A stretch of 64,000 bases of DNA. Origin: Pseudovirgaria hyperparasitica. Its lineage: Eukaryota > Ascomycota > Dothideomycetes > Acrospermales > Acrospermaceae. The stretch spans positions 68,832 through 132,831 of the forward strand of contig NW_022985551.1 of assembly GCF_010093815.1 (NCBI RefSeq). Direction: 5' to 3'. A program made the translations under genes and the position numbers. This document shows, piece by piece, positions 19,818-31,846 of this stretch (positions are counted from its first letter, which is position 1; each line of letters starts with the position of its first letter). A model generated the notes under the pieces. The model saw nothing but the letters and a program-made list of their open reading frames with translations, was not told the origin of the DNA and ran no database searches.

Positions 19818-22211
19818 TCAGTCAACGATCCCACCACCCTCCGCCCTGACTCCCCATCTACCCACCTCCCTCATCGCATCTTCGCCTCCCTCGGCCAGCA
19901 TTGGATCCTCCAGTGCCTTGCTGATGAGCTTCCATCCATCTCGTCCCCCGCCCCAGCGCAGCACATCCTGCTTCAGTTTCTCGCCCGCCGCACGATCGAT
20001 CGCGCCGCCATCCTGGCCCGCATTAAACACAACCTTCCAGACGCGCCCCGCAATAGCACGATCAAACAGATACGAATAGTACGTCGCGCCGTAACCAAAA
20101 AGATGGCCGAAGAAGCCCTGCCAAGCGGTGCCCGCGGGCTCAGAGACGCTGCATTGGGCATAGACGTCATGGTAGGTGCGCGTGCTGTTGAAGCCCGGCA
20201 GCATGGGCAAGCTAGAGTGATAAGCCTGGTCGAGGCAGGACAGCAGGATCTGGGCCTCTGTTTCGGCGCCGCCCATGCGAGTGTCGAGACGCATGCGTTC
20301 CTCGAGGGCGGGCATGGGCAGCGGGGCGTCGGTGTCCCAGTGGCGGGCGAAGAGGCCGAGGACGGCGGGATCGGCGGCGAAATGCTCCATGAGGACGGAG
20401 GGCAGCTCGGCGAAGTCTGTGGCGCAGCGTGTGCCGGCGACGTTCTGGAGCTGGGTGCGGCCGAGCATGGAGTGGACGGCGTGGCCCATTTCGTGGAAGA
20501 GGGTTTGGACTTCGCGGAAGGTGAGCAGGGTTGGGCGGTCGCGGGTGGAGGAGTAGGTGGTGGAGCGGGCAAAGTCGCAGATGAGGGCGATTGTGGGGAG
20601 TTGGTAGAGGTCTCCGTCGTCGGGGTTAATGTTGGAGGCCATGCCGTCTGTTGCGGCATCTTTGGGCGAGGAGAAGGGATGCGGGATGCGAGAGGCATCT
20701 TCGATTTCGGACCCGGATATCTTTCGTGAGCAGCGGAGGGTGAAGTGGGCTGGATTGGGGCTTTTGCCTGGACGTGAGAACAGGTCGCAGTAGACCACGG
20801 CGATATGCCCGGCTTTCTCGTCAATCACATCGAGTCTCCGAACGTCGTCGTTCCAGGTCTCCCCGGGTCTGGTCTCGCGCGGCACAAGTCGAATTCCATA
20901 CAAGCGGTTGAATAGACGTGAGAGACCTTGCATGACTGTGCCAAGCGAAAAGTATGCGGACAAGAAGTCTGGCGACTTTATCTTGGTATGCATGGATGAA
21001 AGGAGGCGTGATGTGTAGTAGTCACGGTCCCAAGCATTGAGGTTTCCGGGGAAGTTGTTGCTATGCGCGTCCGATTTCTTGAACTCTCGAATTTCGTCAA
21101 GCTCATCCAACACCTTTGCATGATTGTCGGTCGTCAGCGCCTGCAAAAACTGATTGACAGCTTCGGGCGTTTTCGCCATCTTGTCGGAAAGTGATAGATG
21201 AGCAAAACTCTCGTAGCCAGACAACTTTGCGAGCTCAGCTCTGGCTTTCAGGAGCTGTTCCAGACGTGCTATGTTATCGGCGGACGACGTCCTGCTTGCC
21301 ATGTAGATCTCCCTGCGTACGTCTGGATCCTCGACCTGCCGCAAGGCCAGCGAAGCCTCCATACCGTTCATCTTCATGACCAGAGTCCCCCATTTTGTTA
21401 ATCGGCGGGCGACCTGCGGATCGAGTCCTTTCATTTCGCTACTCTGGAAGGTAAGAAACTCCTTCTCAGGCGCCAGGTTGTTCACAAAGTCCGTGCCAAC
21501 ATTTACGATCTCGTTGGACAAGTCAACGAAACGCTGTCGTGTCGCCTGGGGTAGATTGATTGCGGACTTTGAGAAGTCTCGGATCAGGATGTTGGCCGTG
21601 ACCTGTTCCTCCTCATTCCACGAATCCCACACTTCAGGTATGCTTGCAGCTCTTTTCAGTTGGTCATTCAAGGCGGTCGTAGTATTCAGCTCATTCATAT
21701 ACTGGAACATGAGTCCGTATGCTCTGGTCGCCGCAATCTGTGTCTTCTGGTCGGGATGTGTTGCGCGAACGAAGTCCGCCAGGTCGATGACACGACATAG
21801 TAGATCGGATAGGCGATCGAGGTCTCTTGTTATTGGTTTGAATTCTTCTATACTGTTTGCGCGCACCACTCTGTCTATGATCGGGGCGCACTTTTGCAAG
21901 GTGACCTCGACGAACTGTTGAAAGCCTTCCGGCCGAGTAAGGTACTTGTTCTGGAGGAGGCCTGCCGACTTCCCGCGCTTAGAGCTCTGGGAGAACTCCC
22001 TCCAAAATGCATGCGAGTCGAAGATCTGCCGAAGGTTACGGTCGTCGCTGTTCGTTTCGTGGGGGACATGGCTCGGGAGTGAGAAGGCTGTAGGAGGCGG
22101 TGATGTGGCGATGGCGGATGTCGCGGCGGCGCTGTTGTGCCTCTGTTGCTGACACTGGCGACGGAGACATCGAGAACAGGTCCATGATGGTCTCACGAAT
22201 CGCTTTAGCAT
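19818..22211 (-). CDS. OCT1: Mitochondrial intermediate peptidase (M3 family)
   Basis: This matrix zinc peptidase removes an N-terminal octapeptide from imported proteins after the first presequence cut. It is a single exon of 797 residues, the usual size. An arginine-rich presequence (MLKRFVRPSWTCSRCLRR) leads into the thimet-oligopeptidase fold. The catalytic zinc motif HEMGH is at residues 573-577 within TLFHEMGHAVHSM, and the M3 context is complete (SVLMEHFA, FGYGATYYSYLFDR). The 3' half is much richer in G and C than the 5' half, which is why a long antisense open frame appears there. The start at 22211 is the only one that provides the targeting peptide. Confidence 0.96.
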   Translation of the reverse strand: MLKRFVRPSWTCSRCLRRQCQQQRHNSAAATSAIATSPPPTAFSLPSHVPHETNSDDRNLRQIFDSHAFWREFSQSSKRGKSAGLLQNKYLTRPEGFQQFVEVTLQKCAPIIDRVVRANSIEEFKPITRDLDRLSDLLCRVIDLADFVRATHPDQKTQIAATRAYGLMFQYMNELNTTTALNDQLKRAASIPEVWDSWNEEEQVTANILIRDFSKSAINLPQATRQRFVDLSNEIVNVGTDFVNNLAPEKEFLTFQSSEMKGLDPQVARRLTKWGTLVMKMNGMEASLALRQVEDPDVRREIYMASRTSSADNIARLEQLLKARAELAKLSGYESFAHLSLSDKMAKTPEAVNQFLQALTTDNHAKVLDELDEIREFKKSDAHSNNFPGNLNAWDRDYYTSRLLSSMHTKIKSPDFLSAYFSLGTVMQGLSRLFNRLYGIRLVPRETRPGETWNDDVRRLDVIDEKAGHIAVVYCDLFSRPGKSPNPAHFTLRCSRKISGSEIEDASRIPHPFSSPKDAATDGMASNINPDDGDLYQLPTIALICDFARSTTYSSTRDRPTLLTFREVQTLFHEMGHAVHSMLGRTQLQNVAGTRCATDFAELPSVLMEHFAADPAVLGLFARHWDTDAPLPMPALEERMRLDTRMGGAETEAQILLSCLDQAYHSSLPMLPGFNSTRTYHDVYAQCSVSEPAGTAWQGFFGHLFGYGATYYSYLFDRAIAGRVWKVVFNAGQDGGAIDRAAGEKLKQDVLRWGGGRDGWKLISKALEDPMLAEGGEDAMREVGRWGVRAEGGGIVD

Positions 22212-22984
22212 AGCGAGTTAGGGTGGTAGTATGTACATGAACGGACAAAGCAGAAAGCAAAAGATGATGGGCGGATCCCTCGAGATGAATGGTGCAAATC
22301 AGGGTCCAAACAAACCCTGGAAGCAAATAGATGCACCCGCTTTTATTTAAAACGCCGACGAACTTCTATACTATTTGATAGTATTAAGAGGGCACATGTC
22401 TGGCTTTGAGGGAGTCCTATGTTTTCTATGTCTTATAAGGGTAATTATATATTCGTTGTAGCAGGCATTTCTGCTCAGGAGGCTGCTGGAGCGGCGGGCG
22501 GAGTAGTATAAGAATGGCCAGGAATGGATGAATGGACTATAGATGTATATATCTTCCTTCAATGTCATGATACCGCACGTACAACCAATGTTCATACTTA
22601 AACACAGCATCCCTGAGCAAACAATTCACTCTGATCAGGCTTCAACTGCCAAGCAGAAAGTCGCCCGGACGCGTTCCCGAGTGCCAAGCTAATTAATTAC
22701 AGCTCGTGCACTCTTCCCGTCGATCCATCCATCTTCTACCACGCGAGTGAATACCTATACTTGTCTCCAATTCCTTCAACATTGCCCTATATCAGCGCGA
22801 CGCTTCTGCGGGATTCTTTTCCACCTCTATACACCAAACGGTGCCCTTCTCACTTCCACCTCTCCCTTCATCCCGATGTCTTGATACGCCTGGAATCCTA
22901 CTCCCTTCGAGCACATAACCTCGAACCATACCACACCACCCTTAACGCTTGTCCGGCGCGGCATCCGCTCCTCGATCAGCAGCG
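22212..22984. promoter_or_regulatory. Divergent promoter region between OCT1 and the GH47 gene
   Basis: About 770 bases. The side near the mannosidase is pyrimidine-rich (C/T tracts at 22700-22900), typical of a fungal leader. No gene is seen. Confidence 0.45.
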
Positions 22985-25900
22985 ATGCTACGACTAAGAC
23001 GTTACCGAGTCTTCCTTTTCTTCGCCATAATCACCATCTTTGCGTTCTACAAGTTCAGCGGCTCCTCACAGTGGCAGCAGTCGTCTTTAGATCCGGCGCC
23101 TCTCCCAAACAAGCCAAAGCCCCACGTCGAAGACGTCGAAGAACAAACAGTTGAGGTTGATCAATTGCCTAAGCCTGTTCTAAATGAAGTCGTAAAAGAG
23201 ACCAAGAAGTTGGATGTGCATGTGCCCGCCGCTGAGACACCCCAAGGTCCCCTGGTAACACCACCACCTGTTGCGCCGGTTGAGAAGCCTGCGCAAACTT
23301 CTGCAGCCAAGAAGCCATTGCTACCAGACGAAGATAGGCCTGTAGAACAACCAAAAGTTCCGGATCAAGGCCCTATACCAGGCAATCTCCCTCACGCTGT
23401 CGCCGCCGGAGACGCTGAACCTGAAACAGTCCCACCGGTGTACTGGAGCAAGCAGAAGGAACACTTCCCTCTCAAGACCGAATCCATTGTTCAACTACCA
23501 ACGGCGAAGCCCATAGCTGTCCCGAAGATCCAATATGCTTTCAAGAAGGAATCAGCGGACCAGAAAACCACCCGCGAGGCCCGACTCGATGTGGTCAAAA
23601 AAGAATTCTTATGGGCCTGGAAAGGTTACAAAGAGCATGCTTGGCTTCACGATGAGTTGAAGCCTGTGACTGGCGAATCAAAGGATCCATTTGCTGGCTG
23701 GGGGGCCACCCTTGTAGACTCTCTCGATACCCTCTGGATCATGGGCTTGACAACAGAATTTGAGGATGCTTTAGAAGGCGTCAAGAAGATTGATTTCAGA
23801 ACAACGACACGGGATGACATTCCAGTTTTCGAGACAACTATCCGCTACCTCGGCGGATTGCTCGCAGCATACGACGTAAGCGAGGGGAAGTATAAGATCC
23901 TTCTAGACAAGGCTGTAGAATTGGCCGAGGTCTTGATGGGAATATTTGATACCCCAAACCGTATGCCGGTGCTATACTACCATTGGCGACCGTAAGCACC
24001 CTATCAGATTCAAATCTAAAAACAGTGCTGACATCTCCATAGCATGTTCGCGAGCCAGGCTCATCGTGCAAGCACAAACTCTGTCTTAGCAGAGATCGGC
24101 TCACTGTCGATGGAATTTACACGCCTTGCTCAGATCACAAAGGAACCGAAGTACTACGACGCGGTTGCAAGGATCACTAACGAGCTCGAGAAGTCCCAGA
24201 ACAACACCAGACTACCTGGAATGTGGCCCACGTATCTAGATGCCAGTGGCTGTAAGAAATATGATGCTCAACATGTTTCATTGGCTACAGCTGAAAAGCC
24301 CGAGACCGACAAGCTCCAGAATCAACAAGCACCGGTCGACACAACTGTCTCGTTGGCGGATAAGACTCTGACAAAAGAGGATGAAAAGATGATCCCTGAT
24401 GATCAGAAGATGGTCCCATTCAAGAGACCACCTCCTGCCGAGTCCACAGCAAAAGCAACAGATGATGATATGTCTTCTGCGCCCCAGGCAGGCAATGATG
24501 GGCGTATTCAAGGGTTCGATGGTGAGAAAGTTGATGAGACCAGCCTACAAAGGCCCAAACCCCAACAGCATCCGGGCCCCCCCAAGGACAAGAACCCAAA
24601 CACTCCTCAGGCTGGTAAAGCTAGCCAGATACTTGGCATGAACGGCGAGAAGGTGGACGAAACTAGCTTAGGGAGATTATCGAAGCCCGGAGATGTCAAG
24701 CCAAATACAATGTCTCGGGAAGATGACGTACCGGAAGCTAAACTCGAGAAGAACCCAATCGCTGCGGGGGCCGATAAGTTTGGTAAGATTCTTGGTATGG
24801 ATGGGCCTGACGAGGACGGTACCAGCCTCGGGACGCTTAAAAATGATCCACGACTTCCGGTACAAGAGAAGCCACTGCGTGTTCAAGACTGGGACGAGGA
24901 TCGGAAGAAGGACAATACATTGAAGCCGCTGTCACCTGGTCAGCCTGGCAAAGTTGCAGGTTGGAATGAGAGAGAAGAGGAAATTTCTGGTCTACGCAAG
25001 CGACAGCTTGATCTTGAAGACCAGCCGACATTCGAAGATCTGATTGATGGAGTGGATAGCTCCACATCACCTCCTCCGGTGACAGGCTCAACTCTGGAGG
25101 CAAATGACAAGGAGGCGCCCGATTGTATACCCCAGGGGCTTGTACCAACAGTCTCAAATGGTAGAAATACCTTCACCCTGGGTGGCATGTCTGATTCTAC
25201 TTACGAATATCTTCCCAAGGTACGTCGAAACATGAAGTCAGCGGGTTATGTACTGACAGACGCAGCAATATTTGTTACTTGGCGGTGTCGTAGACCAGTA
25301 CAAGAATATGTACGAGCTGGCTATGAAAGCCATTCGAAAGTATCTCATTTTTCGCCCTATGTTACCCCACGGAGTCGACGTACTCATGTCTGGCGCTTTT
25401 GGCATCTCAGGCAGGACAGGCGACGTCGATGTCGATGATGGCGAATTAGATCCGGAGGGCGCCCATCTGACATGCTTCGTCGGCGGCATGATCGGCATGG
25501 GCGCCAAAATATTCGGGATAGAACCCGATCTGAAGCTTGCTGAAAAGCTGACAGAAGGTTGCGTCTGGGCCTACAACAGCACTGCTTCAGGCATTATGCC
25601 AGAGTCATTCCGCGCAATACCGTGTGACGATCCCAAAGATTGTACGTGGAATCAGACACAGTATTATCTCGAACTCGATCCATACGCCGAATTGCGTCGG
25701 ATATCGTACCTCAAAGACGTGGAGCAATATAATATTCAAATGGCAGAAGCGACCGCCAAAGCTTCAGCTGCTGTTATCTCCAAGCAAGAGGCCGTAGCTC
25801 AACCGACACCTGCACCCGAGGTTGAAGCCGCTCCCGCACTGGCTGATCCAGCATTTCCTGCTGACCCAGTGACTCCTCCCAGTCCAAAGTCTTTGGACAC

Positions 25901-26514
25901 GCCTAATACGCTCAAGAAGCGTCAATTGGATCTTGACCGTGACGAGCCTGAGATGTCGGATGAGGCTAAGACTGAGCAAGCCAATAGCGAAGCTGATCCG
26001 TTTGCTCGGGAGTTCAAACTTCTTACGCAATACATCACGAAGCCTCAAGTTCCTTTGACTCACGAAGAGCGCGTTATGCAAATACTCGAAAAGGAAGGTA
26101 CTCCACTTGGCATGAAGACCGTCAACGGGCGATCCTATATCCTTCGGTACGTCTCATGTGATGTCTTATGATGTAGCCTGATACTGACATCTCACTAGCC
26201 CAGAGGCCATCGAATCTGTATGGTACATGTACCGCATCACGGGCAACGAGCACTGGCGCGAAGTCGGCTGGAACATGTTCGAGTCTATCATAAAGCACAC
26301 ACGATCAGATTTCGGACACAGTGCCATACACGACATTCTGCAGAATGAAACGACTCAGACAGACAGCATGGAGAGTTTCTGGCTCGCAGAGACATTGAAG
26401 TACTTCTATTTGTTGTATTCTGAAGAAAGCCTGATTAGTCTGGATGAGTGGGTGTTGAATACGGAAGCCCATCCATTCAAGAGACCGTTGCCAGAAAATG
26501 TGGCAGCTTCGTAA
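22985..26514 (+). CDS. GH47 class I alpha-1,2-mannosidase with large inserts
   Basis: Trims alpha-1,2-linked mannose from N-glycans in the ER or Golgi. Four exons (22985-23991, 24043-25219, 25266-26146, 26199-26514) give 1126 residues, about twice the usual 500-600. Residues 8-23 form a membrane anchor (type II), then a proline-rich stem. GH47 landmarks are [57 protein letters not shown] and the end motif [11 protein letters not shown]. Two disordered segments interrupt the catalytic domain: about 275 residues after DASGCKK and about 80 residues after the ISYLKDVEQ segment. The first contains related units ending in GEKVDETSL, and both contain KRQLDL. The ATG at 22985 is the first in frame. 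Confidence 0.92.
24300..25130 (+). repeat. Protein-level repeats in the GH47 insert
   Basis: The insert carries four diverged units of about 19 residues: one ending [13 protein letters not shown], one [13 protein letters not shown], one [13 protein letters not shown] and a weaker one [14 protein letters not shown]. They are spaced by 40-60 residues of Pro/Lys/Glu-rich linker. The block ends at a dibasic site, [11 protein letters not shown] second dibasic copy, [10 protein letters not shown], lies in the separate insert near 25915. Confidence 0.7.
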
Positions 26515-27340
26515 GGTTAGGGAAAGCCAAAGTGTAATGCATTTTTGGGCGTTTGGGTTGTATATCTGGGCATATGCTCTTATGGAAGCAGAAATAGGTA
26601 GATCTTGTACGCGCACATACTGTCAGACACGCGTATTCCACCTGTTCTGTTGGAAATGTTCGACATCTGATGTAGGACCTTCTGTCTCTCCTTCCTCTGT
26701 TGATCATCCATACTGCAGATGCATGAGAAATTAACAGACATTTATTCATCAACTAGTCAACATCAACCCTTACGTGAAGATAAAGCTATACAGTGTTGGG
26801 AACAAACTACCAAGACCAGGATGGATACATGGATTTCATATATCACCTCCGGAGCAAATGGGACGTATATCAAGGCTAAAGCGTCGGGCAATATGAACAG
26901 CCTATCAGCATGTGCGCGTTCAGTCCATCAGAAATGACCTCTACTGCCAGGAGATGAAGCACACTCAGGGGCTGAGAGGCCGCCAGTAATCTCCCGATAG
27001 TGATTGGGGGTATTGCTTACTACGTGCATGAGGCTCCTCACTCAACTTACATCCGTCAAAGACTATCTGGACGTCCTCTTTCTCATGCAAGATTCTGCCC
27101 CAAGCACATCAATAGTCCGATATATGAATACATTCTCAAGATCTTCACTTTCGGCCATACTGACTAGAAAGCAAGCAGTTGCACTGATGGATGAGGTGTA
27201 CGGGGGTTGAGGACATTTCATCTGACGTTCCCAGACGGTCGAGCATTCATTTTTTTTTGAAAGATGCTTTCCGTCTCGTTGCTGCGACGAACAACTACCT
27301 TCAGCTTTCATCACCGCCGGCGAATTGCGGCTTCTAAGCT
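26515..27340. other. Intergenic between convergent genes, no gene seen
   Basis: About 825 bases; small open frames on both strands have no family features. Confidence 0.55.
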
Positions 27341-28348
27341 TCAAAGTCCTCGTAGATGCCGTAGGCGCCACAGAGTCCATCCCACCCCGAAGAATAGACC
27401 ACCCAGATGCCCGGCGTGCGCTGTTCTACTAGACTCATCGTTTATGAAAAATAGATCCCAAGTCGCAAAACCTACTGCGGCCACTTGGATAGGAATGGGT
27501 ACGGCCCAGATAATCAGCTTCTCGTAAGGTGCCAGAACTGCTGCAGCACCCCCGAGTCCCATGACGAGTCCACTCGCGCCACATGTTATGATCTCTAATC
27601 CTTCATTTCGCGACTCCTTGACACTGGCCCCAATCAGAGCACCGACGCTGCTCGATAATGCCGATCCAAATGCAATCGTTGCAACGTTCCACACTTTTAG
27701 ACCAGGAGCTCTTGCGAGTATCGTCCCGAAAGCATACATGCCCATCATGTTACTAAGGATGTGAAAAGTGTCACCATGAACAAACGCGCTGGTCAGGAGC
27801 GTCCACCAACGACCCTCTTGCCAATTCTTTACGCTGAGGTACAAGTGCTTCACCTTAGCGCTCCAGACTCTTGCGGCGGTCCTCTTAGCATTCTCTGTGT
27901 CCCCCCCAACGTCAGCAGAACCACGTCTGTAGTTATCAATCGCGATAGAAAGGGGCGGCTCAAGCATATAGACAGCTACATTCAGACCGATCAAGCCGTA
28001 AGTGAGATTCCGGATCCTTTTGTAGTCCGCTTTCGGTAGTGAACGTGCTCCCCGATTCATAGCATACTTGACCTCGGCTTCTATAGCCTCCCAGTTTGTT
28101 TTGGGCAGGCCAAGTCTCGCTCGCGCAGCTTTCCTTGCTTTTGTACGGCGTTGGTGAGTGAGGGCGGCTTGAGTATCGTAGCGAAGGACAGGCATTGTGG
28201 GTCGACGTTGTGAGCGCTGTGTGTAAGTACGCGAAGGAGGCGAAGGCGTGAATTTAGCCGTCCGAAAGGGACATGAGCATAGTGTGGTAGATACTCGACT
28301 GCATTGTCGCTCTATACGTAAGAGAGCAGAGAGCCTGATGGACGCCAT
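27341..28348 (-). CDS. Rhomboid-family intramembrane serine protease
   Basis: Cleaves membrane proteins inside the bilayer. Single exon of 335 residues from the ATG at 28348; the frame opens further upstream but without an earlier ATG. The N-terminus is basic and Ser/Arg-rich, which fits a mitochondrial presequence. The rhomboid core has RWWTLLTSAFVHGD, the HILSNMMGMY segment, the nucleophile in CGASG (Ser 259) and the catalytic histidine in AHAGHLGG (His 314). At least six hydrophobic segments are visible. It could be the Pcp1/PARL-type mitochondrial rhomboid or a paralog; the presequence favours mitochondria but this is inference. Confidence 0.88.
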   Translation of the reverse strand: MASIRLSALLRIERQCSRVSTTLCSCPFRTAKFTPSPPSRTYTQRSQRRPTMPVLRYDTQAALTHQRRTKARKAARARLGLPKTNWEAIEAEVKYAMNRGARSLPKADYKRIRNLTYGLIGLNVAVYMLEPPLSIAIDNYRRGSADVGGDTENAKRTAARVWSAKVKHLYLSVKNWQEGRWWTLLTSAFVHGDTFHILSNMMGMYAFGTILARAPGLKVWNVATIAFGSALSSSVGALIGASVKESRNEGLEIITCGASGLVMGLGGAAAVLAPYEKLIIWAVPIPIQVAAVGFATWDLFFINDESSRTAHAGHLGGLFFGVGWTLWRLRHLRGL

Positions 28349-29087
28349 TGTGTGGGCTTGAGGTCGACGCAAAGGTCAACTCATCTAGATAGACACGCTG
28401 AAAGCTCGGAGGTACGGAGTACAGTCACAGAGTGTAAGGTGCATATGACGGGCTGCGAAAGTCCGACGCCAAGTCGAGTATCATTGTTGTTGTCTCTTCC
28501 ATCGCTTCTAATCAGGCAACAATTTATTTCTGCCTAAGGTTCACGGTCTCGCTCGACCTCCATCCGCAACCCCAAGTCTGCCAATGCACACAACCTGAGC
28601 TCGTGTGTTCAAACGCCTTCTCCCATAACAAGCCCTTCCCCTCTCCCAAAACATTCACACTTGCACTCACTCTTGATTACTGCCTAAGACCAAGCCGCAT
28701 ACACGCCATTGAAACCGTTGCTCCGTTGCCGCAACTCGAAACTCGAAACTCGAAACCGTTGGCGTCGAGCTATACTTCATCTCCTCTACAAAGCACATTC
28801 TTCCCTCGCACACAGTCTTACGGGACAGGACAGGACAGCTTTGTGCTACGGCTTATTCCAATCTACATAATTGCGCATAGCAATCGATCAATCTGACACG
28901 CTCTTGAACGAAAGATCTAGACATACCTTACAGACGACCTCGAGCGCACAAACACACACACACACACAGACACACCACTAACACTGAGACACTCAGAATA
29001 TCTAAAGCCATAGGGAAAAAGACTCGCAAGTCCATCAGGTGCCTCTATCAGAGGGCATAAATCACAGCTAGGAGCCCGTTCTCCACA
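28349..29087. promoter_or_regulatory. Divergent region of the rhomboid gene and DHH1
   Basis: About 740 bases with pyrimidine-rich stretches and a CA-dinucleotide microsatellite at about 28949-28976. Probably a long DHH1 5' leader; no gene is seen. Confidence 0.45.
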
Positions 29088-30772
29088 ATGACGACCGAAA
29101 TTACTAACAAGCTTGCCGCCACAACATTGGGGTACGTATTGCATTAGACTTCGACGGAGCTCTAATACTAACCTGTTCCCAGTGAGTCCTCGACAGATAC
29201 TAGTGCATCATGGAAGCAGGGTCTTAACAAACCTGCGAAGGATACACGCGTACAAACCGAGGTATGATTGTCAAAAGTCCATGTACGATGCCATCTAACA
29301 CAACGTCAGGATGTTACAGCCACCAAAGGCCTCGAATTCGAGGACTTTTATATCAAGAGAGAGCTTATGATGGGCATATTCGAAGCCGGGTTTGAGAAAC
29401 CATCACCCATTCAAGAAGAGACGATCCCGGTCGCACTGACCGGCCGTGATATCCTTGCGCGCGCAAAGAACGGCACTGGCAAGACCGCTGCTTTCGTTAT
29501 TCCAACTCTAGAGAAGATTAACCCCAAAAGTACGAAGACACAAGCTCTGATACTTGTCCCGACTCGAGAGTTGGCACTACAGACAGCTCAAGTCTGTAAG
29601 ATGCTTGGTAAACATCTTGGAATTAATGTCATGGTAACAACTGGTGGCACGGGTTTGCGAGATGATATCGTACGACTTAATGAAGCCGTCCACGTTATCA
29701 TTGCGACTCCAGGAAGAATATTGGATCTGGCCAGTAAGGGTGTGGCGGATCTATCATCGTGCCCCACATTTGTTATGGACGAGGCTGATAAACTCTTGTC
29801 TCCCGAATTCACCCCTGTCATTGAGCAATTACTCGGATTTCATCCAAAGGATCGCCAAGTCATGCTGTTCAGCGCTACCTTCCCAATCGTTGTCAAGAGC
29901 TTCAAGGTTAGTGCAATGCTGTAGCGCAGGATTGATTCCGCTAATGTGCATGTACACAGGATAAACACATGAATTCGCCATATGAAATCAATCTGATGGA
30001 GGAGCTGACTCTTCGAGGTATTACCCAATACTATGCTTTCGTGGAAGAAAAACAAAAGGTACACTGTCTCAACACCCTATTCAACAAGCTCCAGATCAAC
30101 CAGTCCATCATCTTCTGCAACTCCACGAACCGCGTTGAACTTCTTGCCAAGAAAATCACTGAGCTTGGCTACTCATGTTTCTACTCGCATGCCCGCATGG
30201 CTCAGCCTGCACGTAACCGCGTATTCCACGACTTCCGCAACGGTGTCTCGCGAAACCTGGTATGCTCCGATCTGTTAACTCGTGGTATTGACATTCAAGC
30301 TGTGAATGTCGTCATCAACTTTGATTTCCCCAAAAACGCCGAAACCTATCTTCATCGCATTGGTCGATCAGGTCGTTTTGGACATCTAGGTTTGGCCATT
30401 AATCTCATCAACTGGGATGACAGGTTCAACTTATACAAGATTGAACAAGAGCTTGGTACTGAGATTCAGCCCATCCCACAGGTGATCGAACGATCACTTT
30501 ACGTTTACGATACCCCCCAAAATATCCCTCGGCCAATTTCTGATCAGCCAGTGCAGGCGGTGCAGGATCCAAATTCGAACCAAAACGCTAGATCCGGAGA
30601 TCCAGGTGCACGAGGAAACCCGGGACAGTCCAACAGCCGGGGCAACTTCCAACAACGAGGTCGAGGAGGCGGCGGGTATCAAGGAAGACGCAACCCGAAT
30701 CCGCAGCAGAATCGACCACAGAATGGTTACAACGGACCTCGGAACAACAGGCCTCCTCCTGCTCAATCGTAG
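29088..30772 (+). CDS. DHH1: DEAD-box RNA helicase DHH1
   Basis: Cytoplasmic RNA helicase of P-bodies (DDX6/Dhh1 group) that promotes decapping and represses translation. Four exons (29088-29131, 29183-29261, 29310-29906, 29960-30772) give 510 residues. The N-terminal signature [21 protein letters not shown] is diagnostic. Helicase motifs follow: AKNGTGKT (motif I), PTRELALQ (Ia), ATPGR (Ib), DEAD (II), FSAT (III), then [12 protein letters not shown] (VI). The C-terminal tail is rich in Gln, Asn, Gly and Arg, including RGG-like units, which fits phase separation in granules. Introns are 48-53 nt. Confidence 0.97.
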
Positions 30773-31846
30773 GTTGAACTGCGAGACGGAATGGTGCGGT
30801 TTGTTTCCTCGTTTCTGTTTATTCTGTTCTGGATTTCACGCGGTACTTGTCAACTCTCTCTGTTGACATCTTGCATTCTGATACCCGCAATATCAGGGTG
30901 CGTTGTGGACCCACATTTTGTGTTTTTTCTCATATGGTGACGATTATGAGAACAGACATGACCCCGACTAGTTTCTTTTTTCTTTGACTCGACTTCCCGG
31001 ACTCAGGAGGATACCCGTCTTGGGTGACGAAAGCATTATCGACTGTATATTATACGCCTCTGGACGCTCGTTGTGTCTTATTCCCTCTCTCACGCAAGTT
31101 CCCGCTTCTGGCGAAACTCACGATGACCCCTCTCTGACGAAATCACCGTCCGAAATCGAAACTCTACAATGCATCACAATATGGCGGTGTTCCTGGCCAA
31201 AAGTTTAGCATGTGGCGCAAACATCTCGGTGGCGCCTCTACCTACCGTTCTGGAAGAGTACCTTACGCATTCATCTGGAGCATATATATGTCAGCGGAGA
31301 ACAATATCTTCCTTGGCGCACCCAACAACCTGAATTACCAATCTCCAATACGCTACACCAACCCTGGCTACCAAATCCCATGTAGCCCTGCACTAACACA
31401 ATTATCCCCATTCACCACCCTCATCCCCCTCCCTCTGCCATGATACTCTTGGCATCAATGTTACTGTTGACCACTCCTGCTCGCAAGAAACGGAGCCAGG
31501 TCAGTCTGGAAGACTTTGCGAGCTCTCGGCATCGATGGCAGAATTGGACCGAACTTGCTAGCTGGCGGTATGAAGCTCGAAGCTTAAAGTCACGCATCGT
31601 ACCTTCTGGTAGAAAGAAACTCCTCATAAAAGAATTTTCAAGAGCTGGATTGTGGAAAACTGGTTGGTAGCGCATTGCAAACTACCTGGTAGCTGTTGCT
31701 ATCACGTAACTGAAACCTCAATCGCAACAATTCTCTTGAAACGTCATTACATAAGGGTATATCCATGATGTGCGTCTAATCTTCCTGTCCAAGGTCACAT
31801 GGCAGGTCGTCCGATTCCACTAATTCCCCTTTCCAAAGAGCCTTCT
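30773..31846. other. Intergenic, no convincing gene
   Basis: About 1.07 kb. Short frames at 31210-31443 and 31440-31670 lack family features and codon bias. Confidence 0.55.

Noticed and set aside
20103-20729. Long plus-strand frame inside OCT1
   Set aside because: Low-complexity Gly/Val/Glu peptide caused by the GC-rich third positions of OCT1 on the other strand.
22949-22984. Longer N-terminus for the GH47 mannosidase
   Set aside because: The extension begins at TTG; the first ATG in frame is 22985 and leads directly into the membrane anchor.
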